NCBI GenBank assembly: GCA_948552115.1
Contig: CAOWNX010000006.1
Span: 1-16,144, forward strand
From: an uncultured Bacilli bacterium
Lineage (GTDB): Bacteria > Bacillota_I > Bacilli_A > RF39 > UBA660
Reading direction: 5' to 3'
Length of the DNA: 16,144 nt
The notes under the pieces are model-generated. The model was not told the origin of the DNA and did not search any database. It saw only the letters and a program-made list of their open reading frames with translations. Shown in pieces: positions 6,590 through 14,700 of the stretch. Position 1 is the first letter of the stretch, and each line of letters opens with the position of its first letter. Position numbers and translations under genes: made by a program.

Positions 6590-8599
6590 TTACATCATAG
6601 CAGAATAAATAATTAATTCGTGTTGAGCACGTGTGACAGCAACATAAAATAGATTTTTCTCCTGATTCGTATAAGAATGTCCTGGGCTTTGATAAACAAT
6701 TACACTATCAAATTCTAATCCCTTAGCCAAATAAGCAGGAATAATTACGAGTTCTTTTGAAAAATTTCCTTTTTCATCCAATAAAATAGAAGGATTAAAT
6801 GTTTTTAGTTCTTCCATTAAAAGATGTGAACTTTCAATATCATGCGTAATAATTGCTACACTTTTATGCTTCTTCTTTAAATTCATCACATCCAAAGAAA
6901 TAGAATATCTATTATTTCGTTCTATAACTGGAATATGCTTAGAATGTTGAATGGCACTTACATGATGTAAATTTAAAATTCGATTAGAATATTCAATAAT
7001 TTCTGGACTGGAACGATAAGTCTTGCTAAGTCCAATATAACGAATATTCCAAAAGCATCGAAGCTGACTTAAAGAATCATAATGATAATAAGGATTTATT
7101 GTTTGATGAACATCTCCCAAGATAGTAAAAGAAGCTTTCGGAAAAATTTGCTTTAAAATTTTATATTGAAGTAAACTATAATCCTGTGCTTCATCAATAA
7201 CAATATGTTTCATCACGCCATCATAAGGAAATCCTTCCATTAAACCTTTCAAATAGACGAATAGCAAAGCATCTTCATAATGAATCAATTGCTTCGTTAA
7301 AATTTCTTTTGCTTGCGTTTCACTCATTGCTTCTTGAAAAAAAGAGCTTCCAAAAAATTGTTTTAAAATACTTGGATAATTTTTTTTAATACCCAATGCT
7401 TCAATTAATAATTTATGATAAGTAGCACGTTTTTTCTGACTTCCATTATAATTTTGTTCACTCATTTTTGATGCCATTTGGAAAATTCTCTCAAAAAAAG
7501 GTGCTTGATTATATTTATGATGAAACATTTCATTCAATTCCTCTTTAGAATATTCAAAAATATGATTTTCACAGATTCCTGTTTGAAAAGAAGTTTGATT
7601 TGTAAAAGTTTCGACAAAACGTTCCAAATCCTCTATGATTGCATCACTTTGTTTATATTGTATGAGAGTAAAATCTTGACGATTCCCTTGATAATACCGT
7701 GATAAAAATAGAGAATAAGATTCTACCAACCGATATTCTGGTATCATTTGATGCAAATATTCATGAAAAGTAGTTTGTAAAGTATTTTCCTCTCCAAGCG
7801 TTGGCAAAACATCAGAGATGTATTCTGTAAAAATTTGATTCGGAGAAAAAATCAAAATTTGATTTGATGTTAAATTCGGTAATTTATAAAGCAAAAAGGC
7901 AATCCGATGAAGAGCGACACTTGTTTTCCCAGAGCCAGCAATACCTTGAACAACCAGATATCTATCTGTAGTATTTCGAATCACTTCATTTTGTTCTGTT
8001 TGAATTGTTGTCACAATATGTTTCATTTTACTTCCAGAATCACTAGCAAGAACCTCTTGTAAGACTTCATCCTCAATGTGAATATTACTATCAATAATTT
8101 GTAAAAGATTGCCTGCCTCAATTTTATATTGTCGCTTTTCATGAAGAGTACAAGAAATTTTTCCATTTGGAGTATCATAAAAAGCATCTCCACTTTGAAA
8201 ATCATAAAAAACACTACTGATAGGAGCTCTCCAATCGTATATTAAATTATCTAATTGTTTGTTCTTGAAATAAGTCATTCCTATATATATTTTTTTCATT
8301 TCTTTCTGTTCGTCGCGTATAGTAATAGAAGCAAAATAAGGAGAATCTTTCGCACGTAAAAGCTTTTTAAAATAGTTTCTTTGATTTAATAAAAGCAAAG
8401 CTTCCTGTTCACTATTACTTCTTACAGAATTTAATTCTTGTTTATCCATAGCGCTTTTATTTTCCCACATATATTTGCGAAATTCTTGAATTTTTTCATC
8501 GCTCACAAAAATTTCCTGTTCCATTTCTTGTATTTTGTTTTGTAATTGTTCTAATACATTTCTTAAATGCTTTCTTTCTTGGTTCATTTCTTCGTTCAT
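6590..8599 (-). CDS. helD: HelD-type UvrD/Rep-like ATPase (RNA polymerase recycling)
   Basis: HelD proteins bind RNA polymerase and use ATP to pull stalled or terminated complexes off nucleic acid. The N-terminal 85 or so residues form a charged coiled coil, as in the HelD arm that enters the polymerase secondary channel. A HelD-specific segment with YIGMTYF and YDWRAPISSVFYDF (106-134) follows. Superfamily 1A ATPase motifs: Q-motif region QTEQNEVIRN (200-209), Walker A GIAGSGKTS (219-227), Walker B VIDEAQDY (467-474), GDVHQTI (495-501), KTYRSSPE (526-533), AKGLEFD (625-631) and VTRAQHEL (655-662). At 669 residues it is somewhat shorter than Bacillus HelD (about 770) and ends 7 residues after the last motif. 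The YDWRAPISS segment separates it from PcrA/UvrD DNA helicases. ATG 8599 has GAAGG about 7 bases upstream; a second ATG lies at 8587. Transcribed alone, divergent from dnaE. Confidence 0.92.
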   Translation of the reverse strand: MNEEMNQERKHLRNVLEQLQNKIQEMEQEIFVSDEKIQEFRKYMWENKSAMDKQELNSVRSNSEQEALLLLNQRNYFKKLLRAKDSPYFASITIRDEQKEMKKIYIGMTYFKNKQLDNLIYDWRAPISSVFYDFQSGDAFYDTPNGKISCTLHEKRQYKIEAGNLLQIIDSNIHIEDEVLQEVLASDSGSKMKHIVTTIQTEQNEVIRNTTDRYLVVQGIAGSGKTSVALHRIAFLLYKLPNLTSNQILIFSPNQIFTEYISDVLPTLGEENTLQTTFHEYLHQMIPEYRLVESYSLFLSRYYQGNRQDFTLIQYKQSDAIIEDLERFVETFTNQTSFQTGICENHIFEYSKEELNEMFHHKYNQAPFFERIFQMASKMSEQNYNGSQKKRATYHKLLIEALGIKKNYPSILKQFFGSSFFQEAMSETQAKEILTKQLIHYEDALLFVYLKGLMEGFPYDGVMKHIVIDEAQDYSLLQYKILKQIFPKASFTILGDVHQTINPYYHYDSLSQLRCFWNIRYIGLSKTYRSSPEIIEYSNRILNLHHVSAIQHSKHIPVIERNNRYSISLDVMNLKKKHKSVAIITHDIESSHLLMEELKTFNPSILLDEKGNFSKELVIIPAYLAKGLEFDSVIVYQSPGHSYTNQEKNLFYVAVTRAQHELIIYSAMM

Positions 8600-8625
8600 A
8601 TCCTTACCTTCTTTCTCTTTACACG

Positions 8626-8651
8626 AAAAAAAGCCCGATTTTCTTATCGAG
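8626..8651 (-). terminator. Terminator-like hairpin in the helD leader
   Basis: On the minus strand CTCGAT (8646-8651) pairs with ATCGGG (8634-8639) through one G-U pair around a 6-base A-rich loop, followed by C and seven T (8626-8632). This has the form of a weak intrinsic terminator placed about 25 bases before the helD start. If transcription starts at the upstream promoter candidate (8703-8711), the hairpin lies in the leader and could attenuate helD. If it starts from 8650-8679, the left arm is not transcribed. Confidence 0.45.
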
Positions 8652-8679
8652 ATTACATCTTGTTATTTTCCTTTGTCAA
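8650..8679 (-). promoter_or_regulatory. Candidate proximal promoter of helD
   Basis: Minus strand: perfect -35 TTGACA (8674-8679), 18-base spacer, -10 TAATCT (8650-8655). The -35 is strong, the -10 moderate. The start would fall near 8643. Confidence 0.5.
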
Positions 8680-8702
8680 AATTTAAGTAAAAAGTCCTCT
8701 TC

Positions 8703-8711
8703 ATCATAGCA
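8703..8711 (-). promoter_or_regulatory. Candidate distal extended -10 promoter of helD
   Basis: Minus strand TGC-TATGAT, an extended -10 with one mismatch and no clear -35. It would give a leader of about 95 bases containing the hairpin at 8626-8651. Confidence 0.35.
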
Positions 8712-8774
8712 AAATTTTAAGAAATACGCAATCAAAAAAGGAAACGAAAAAAATTTCAGGTATATGTATAATAG

Positions 8775-8793
8775 GAGAAGTTAAACGCTTCTC
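8775..8793. repeat. Inverted repeat upstream of dnaE
   Basis: GAGAAG (8775-8780) and CTTCTC (8788-8793) are perfect inverted arms, extendable by a G-T pair at each end, around TTAAACG. It starts 3 bases after a TATAAT at 8767-8772 and lies upstream of the more likely dnaE promoter. An operator is possible; as a terminator it would be weak because no T tract follows. Confidence 0.4.
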
Positions 8794-8814
8794 TAACAAT
8801 TTTATTGAATTATT

Positions 8815-8823
8815 TGATATAAT
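8815..8823 (+). promoter_or_regulatory. Extended -10 promoter of dnaE-polC
   Basis: TGA-TATAAT is a perfect extended -10. No good -35 is visible at 8795-8800. The start would be near 8830, leaving a leader of about 17 bases with the AAAGGTGG ribosome binding site (8832-8839). Another TATAAT at 8767-8772 without TGn or -35 is a possible second promoter. Confidence 0.6.
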
Positions 8824-8846
8824 AAAAAAGTAAAGGTGGGGTAGTT

Positions 8847-11759
8847 ATGGTTGTACCTTTAAAAATAGTGACAGATTATTCATTATTAAAAAGTTGTATT
8901 AAAATAAATAATTTGATTCCTTTTTTAAAAGAACATAAGATTACTGCTGCTGCCATCGTCGATGAAAATTTGTATGGAGTGATGGAATTTTATAATGCTT
9001 GCGAAAAAGAAAAAATCAAAGCTGTGATAGGTTTAGAAATAGAGTTTGGAAACAATAAAATATATGTTTATGCCAAAAACAATCAAGGGTATCAAAATTT
9101 ATTAAAGCTTCATACCAAAAAAGAAGAAAAAAACTTAACTAAAGAAGATTTTTTTAAATATAAGAAGGATTTAAAAATAATTCTCCCATTTCAATATTTA
9201 GAGTCATTAGAAGAACTAGAACAAATTTTTGAAGACGTATGGATTGGATATCAAACCGAGTGGGAAAAAAACAATGCCTTAATCAAAACTTCTAAAATTG
9301 TATACGTAAGAAATATTCGGGCCCTAAAAGAATCGGATACATTAGATTTAGATTATTTAAAAATGATTGATCAAGGGATTACCATACAAGAATTAGAAAA
9401 AGAAAATTATCAGTACAATTATTTTGATTTTCAAAGCATAGAAGAAGACGATGAACAAACAACACAAGAGTTTATTTCTGATATTTTAATAAAAATACCA
9501 AAAGAAAACCGTTTCATTCCCCATTATGATACCAAAATAGAAAATTCTATGGAGTATTTAGTCTCTCTTGCCAAAAAAGGGCTACAAAAAAGATTCGGTG
9601 GAAAAATACCAGAAGGTTACATCAAGCGATTAAAATATGAATTAGAAGTAATTGAAAAAATGGGTTTTGCCGATTATTTTTTAATCGTGTATGATTACGT
9701 ATTATTTGCCAAAAAAAATGGCATATTAGTAGGACCAGGAAGAGGAAGTGCAGCAGGTTCCTTAGTAAGTTATTGTCTTGGAATAACAGATGTCGATCCT
9801 TTAAAATATCATTTGTTTTTTGAACGATTTTTAAATCCAGAACGGATTACCATGCCTGATATTGATATTGATTTTGAATATACCAAACGTGGTCAAGTCA
9901 TCGATTATGTTAAAGAAAAATATGGAATACAAAATGTTGCAGGAATCATGACATTTGGGACTCTTGGAAGCAAAATGGTCTTGCGTGATATAGGAAAATG
10001 TTTAGAATTATCAAATGATACCATAAATAAAATCATTGGTAATATTGATGCCAAAAGAACTCTTAAAGAAAATTTAGAAAATCCAAGTATTAAATTTTAT
10101 GTAGAAAATAATGCTGAAATAAAAAATTGGTATCAAATCGGTATGCGTATAGAAGGTTTAAAACGACATGTTTCTACTCATGCAGCAGGTATTGTCATAT
10201 CAAGTGTTCCCATAGATACCGTAATACCAATTTGTTACAGTGGAGGAGAAATGCTGACTGGAGTTACAATGTCTTATTTAGAAGAATTAGGACTTCTAAA
10301 AATGGATTTCTTAGCACTTCGCAATTTAACCATTATTCAAAATGTCTTAGATTTAATCAAGAAAGATACGAATCAAACAATAGATTTAAACAAAATTAAT
10401 TTAAATGATTCCAAAGTACTAAACTTATTCTATCGAGCAGACACATCAGGAATATTTCAATTTGAAAGTATTGGAATGATAAATTTTTTATCAAAATTAA
10501 AACCATCTTGCTTTAATGATTTAGTTGCTGCTTTAGCTCTTTATCGACCAGGACCAATGGATAATATCGATACATTTATAAGAAGAAAAGAAGGAAAAGA
10601 AAAAGTAGAATATTTACATAAAGACTTAGAACCAATTCTAAAAGATACCTATGGCATCATGGTTTACCAAGAACAAATCATGCAAGTGCTCTCAAAAATA
10701 GGAGGATTTACTTTTGCAGAAAGTGACAATATTAGAAGAGCGATGAGCAAAAAGAAAAAAGAAATTATTGATGAATATCGAGATAAATTCGTGAAAGGTG
10801 CCTGCGAAAAAGGATATATGCAAGAGTTAGCTGAAAAGATTTATGACCTAATTGCCAAATTTGCTAACTATGGATTTAATAAAGCCCATTCCGTTTCATA
10901 TGCCATCATCGGTTATCAAATGGCTTATTTAAAAGTAAATTATCCAATCTATTATCTTGCCAATCTCTTAAACATGAGCATCAATTCTGTCGAAAAAACA
11001 AAAGAATACTTAGTAGAATTGAAAAAAAGAAATTATAAAATATATCCACCAGATATTAATTTTAGCACCAAAGAATACCGTATTACCAAAAATGGCTTAA
11101 TTTTGCCACTTACAGTCATCAAAAACTTAGGATCAGAATCGACAGAAACCATCTTAAAAGAACGAGAAAAAAATGGACCATACGAAGATTTTTTTCGTTT
11201 TGTAGCAAGAACTTATGGAAAAAGTGTCAATCGAAAAACCATCGAAAATTTAATCAATGCAGGTGCTTTTTTTCGAATGGAAAAATCTTATGCATCCTTA
11301 AAAGAAAATATTGATTCTGCAATAAATTATGCTACACTAGTAAGTGATTTAGACGAATCTCTAGTACTAAAACCGACCTTAAAGAAAGTTGAAAAAGAAG
11401 AAATGGACAATCGTACGAGAGAATTTGAAATGTTTGGTTTTTATATTAGCAATCATCCATCTAGTAAATACAATGACCCATCCATTATGAAATTAGAAAA
11501 CATAAAGGCTCATTTTGATTCCTATGTAAAATGTGTTGTAATGATTGAAAATATTCGAAGAATTGAAACCAAAAAAAAAGAACCAATGGCATTCTTAAGT
11601 TGCAGTGATGAAACGCATAGTGCAGATTTCGTTGTATTTAAAAATGTCTATCCACTTTTAAATAATTTAGCGAAAAATGATTTCGTATGGATAGAAGGAC
11701 GTGTCACCAAACGATTTGATAATTATCAAATTAATGTCATTAATATAACAAAGCAGTAG
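8847..11759 (+). CDS. dnaE: DNA polymerase III alpha subunit, Gram-positive DnaE type
   Basis: C-family polymerase; in Bacillus DnaE extends primase RNA primers before handing over to PolC on the lagging strand. The 970 residues are shorter than Bacillus DnaE (1115). Domain order: degenerate PHP (about 1-200), polymerase core with GPGRGSAAGS (296-305), catalytic PDIDIDF (337-343, D338 and D340) and third Asp D487 in KMDFLALRNLT, then YRPGPMDN (566-573), helix-hairpin-helix region (about 755-810), and a C-terminal OB fold (about 885-968). The PHP lacks its metal ligands: the usual HLHVHS start reads KIVTDYS and TDHGN reads VDENL, so no proofreading activity is expected. I could not see a clear clamp-binding motif. 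ATG 8847 has AAAGGTGG about 7 bases upstream. PolC follows after 12 bases. Confidence 0.95.
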   Translation: MVVPLKIVTDYSLLKSCIKINNLIPFLKEHKITAAAIVDENLYGVMEFYNACEKEKIKAVIGLEIEFGNNKIYVYAKNNQGYQNLLKLHTKKEEKNLTKEDFFKYKKDLKIILPFQYLESLEELEQIFEDVWIGYQTEWEKNNALIKTSKIVYVRNIRALKESDTLDLDYLKMIDQGITIQELEKENYQYNYFDFQSIEEDDEQTTQEFISDILIKIPKENRFIPHYDTKIENSMEYLVSLAKKGLQKRFGGKIPEGYIKRLKYELEVIEKMGFADYFLIVYDYVLFAKKNGILVGPGRGSAAGSLVSYCLGITDVDPLKYHLFFERFLNPERITMPDIDIDFEYTKRGQVIDYVKEKYGIQNVAGIMTFGTLGSKMVLRDIGKCLELSNDTINKIIGNIDAKRTLKENLENPSIKFYVENNAEIKNWYQIGMRIEGLKRHVSTHAAGIVISSVPIDTVIPICYSGGEMLTGVTMSYLEELGLLKMDFLALRNLTIIQNVLDLIKKDTNQTIDLNKINLNDSKVLNLFYRADTSGIFQFESIGMINFLSKLKPSCFNDLVAALALYRPGPMDNIDTFIRRKEGKEKVEYLHKDLEPILKDTYGIMVYQEQIMQVLSKIGGFTFAESDNIRRAMSKKKKEIIDEYRDKFVKGACEKGYMQELAEKIYDLIAKFANYGFNKAHSVSYAIIGYQMAYLKVNYPIYYLANLLNMSINSVEKTKEYLVELKKRNYKIYPPDINFSTKEYRITKNGLILPLTVIKNLGSESTETILKEREKNGPYEDFFRFVARTYGKSVNRKTIENLINAGAFFRMEKSYASLKENIDSAINYATLVSDLDESLVLKPTLKKVEKEEMDNRTREFEMFGFYISNHPSSKYNDPSIMKLENIKAHFDSYVKCVVMIENIRRIETKKKEPMAFLSCSDETHSADFVVFKNVYPLLNNLAKNDFVWIEGRVTKRFDNYQINVINITKQ

Positions 11760-11771
11760 GGAGAATTATTC

Positions 11772-14700
11772 ATGAACGAAGTAAAAAGATTTTTTGAAAG
11801 CATTGGATTTCAACATCCAGAATTTATGGAAAATACCAAAATTGAAAAAGTAATTTTACAAAAGAAAAAAGAATTATTTGAAGTTCATATCCATTTTTCA
11901 AAACCATTAAGTTTTCCAATGACAGAAGAGCTTTTTGCTTGTGCAAGTCATGGAATCTATGGAAAATCAAAGTGTGAATTAAAATTAAATTATGAGGAAA
12001 TATTAGATGGACAATTAGAAGAGTATATAGAAGGTCTAAAAGAACAATTAATGAAAGAAAAGCCTTCTTTATTGGGGATGAAAGATACTAAAATTGAAAT
12101 AATGGGTTCAGAAATTATTTTAGAAGTGACGAATAAATTTGAAGAAGAAGAAATTTTGAAAAATGCCAAAAGATTAGAAGAATCCTTAATAAAATATGGT
12201 TTTGGAGAATATCAAATCAAAAGTATTTTGAATAAAGAATTGAATGAAGAAGTAAAAAAAGAAATTGAGACAAGTAAAGCAAGCGATAAAATTGAAAAAA
12301 AGGAAATAGAAATTCCTAAAGGAAGTGCGATTGTTGGTAAAAAAATTGAAGGAGAACCAAGTGTTATCAATAATATTATGGGAGATATGAAAAATGTTAT
12401 ATTAGAAGCATTCGTATTTGACAAAGAAGGTATGGAACGCGAAACAATAAACATTTTGACATTAAAAATAAGTGATAAAACAAATAGTATCTTAGCAAAA
12501 ATATTTAAAAAGAAAAAAGAAGAATATAAAGCCATAGATAAATCCATTAAACCAGGAAAATGGTACCGCTTTCAAGGAAATGTAGAATTTGATAACTTTG
12601 CGAAAGATTTCGTACTTGCAGTGCGCAATATGGAGGAAATTTCATCCAAAGACGAAATCACGAAAGATAAAGCCGAAGAAAAAAGAGTAGAACTCCATGC
12701 TCATACCATGATGAGTGCTATGGATGGTGTAATCGAAGGAAAAGCGTTAGTAAATCATGCTATCAAATTAGGGCACAAAGCTGTTGCAGTAACTGATCAT
12801 AACTGTGTCCAATCATTTCCAGAAATGTATCACACCGTAAGAGACTATAATAAAGGCAAAGAAGGTAGTGACCGATTTAAAGTTCTATATGGTGCCGAGT
12901 TAAACATTGTAAATGATGATGTAGATGTGATTTTTAATCTAAAAGATTATAACTTATTAACGGATACTTTTGTGGTATTCGATACAGAAACAACGGGATT
13001 TTATGCTGGTGTAGACCAAATGATTGAAATTGGTGCCGTAAAAATACAAAATGGCGAAATTATTGATCGATTCGATGAACTCATTGACCCTCATCGTAAA
13101 ATTCCGTCAAAAATTACTGAATTAACCTTCATAACAGATGAAATGGTTGCAGGAAAAGACGATGAACAAACGGTTACCAAACGATTTTTAGAGTGGGTAG
13201 GAGATTTGCCAATGGTCGCTCACAATGCAAAATTTGATATTTCCTTTATGCGTGCTGCCATGAATAAATATAATTTTGGTGAATTTGAAAACACAGTCGT
13301 AGATACCATGAGTTTAGCAAGAATACTAAATCCAGACTGGGCGAATCATAAACTTCAAACACTAACTCGAAAATATAACATTGAATGGGATGAAGAACGC
13401 CATCACCGTGCGGATTATGATGCCGAAGGAACTGCTCTTGCCTTTCATAAAATGAGTAAAGTCTTATTTGATCGTAATATCGAAACCACTTCAAAACTTT
13501 ATGAATCAATCGATATTGATTCTTTAGTTCGATTCTCTTATCCATTTCATGCATGTATCATTGCCAAAAATAGAGTAGGTTTAAAAAATTTATTTAAAAT
13601 AATTTCAATTGCCAATACAAAATATCTTTATAAAAATGAACAACCAAAAATTCCAAGAAAAGAAATTCAAAAATTGAGAGAAGGACTTTTAATCGGTAGT
13701 GGATGTATCAATGGAGAAATTTTTGAAGCAGCAATCACAAAAGATGATGAAGAGCTCGTAAATATGATGAATTTTTACGATTACATTGAAGTACAGCCAA
13801 TCAGTTCTTGTACCCAATTAATTGGAGAAAACCGAACGTTTCCAAATGAAATAGAACTTCAAAAGCACCTAGAAAAAATAATTCGAGTTGCGACCGATGC
13901 AGGAAAACCTATTTGTGCAACCAGTGATGCCCATCATTTAACCAAAGAAGATAAAATATATCGTGAAATCATCGCCAATCAAAAATTCAATGGACGTCTA
14001 CATCCACTAAACAGAAAAGGAACAAAAATTCCAGATATGCATTTATTGACCACAGAAGAAATGTTAGAACAATTTTCTTTCTTAGATGCTGAAAAACAAA
14101 AAGAAATTGTAATTGATAATCCAAATAAAATTGCTGATATGGTAGAAGAAATTGAAGTAATTATTGAAACTGGAGGAATTCCGTTTGCACCAATTATTGA
14201 AAATTCTCAAATGATTGTAACCGATATGGTGTACAAAAAAGCAGCGGAATGGTATGGTGATCCGCTCCCTTACCACATTGAAGAAAGAATAGCTTTAGAA
14301 TTATATGGTGCACCATTTATAGATGCTGTAAAGAAAAATGCAGGACAAGAAGAATCAGAGATTTATAAACGTCTTCATGATGTCGTAACAAAAGGACCAG
14401 ATGCCGTAGCCGAAGAAATTTATTTAAGCCTAAGAAAAGAAGACCAAGAAACAGAAGAATCAGAATTAAGAGAAACAGCCAAAAAGAAAATGACCGCTAT
14501 CATTGGTGCCAATTTTGATGTTATTTATTTAATCAGTCAAAAACTAGTAAAACATTCCAATGATGAAGGATTTCTAGTGGGAAGTAGAGGATCTGTAGGT
14601 TCTTCCTTTGTCGCAAATCTTATGGGTATTACAGAAGTAAATTCCTTAGCTCCTCATTATCGTTGTCCAAAATGTAAGCGAAGTGAATTTAACAATGAAA

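Noticed and set aside
8767..8772. TATAAT at 8767-8772 as the main dnaE promoter
   Set aside because: It lacks TGn and a -35; the box at 8818-8823 has TGn and sits at a better distance from the ribosome binding site.
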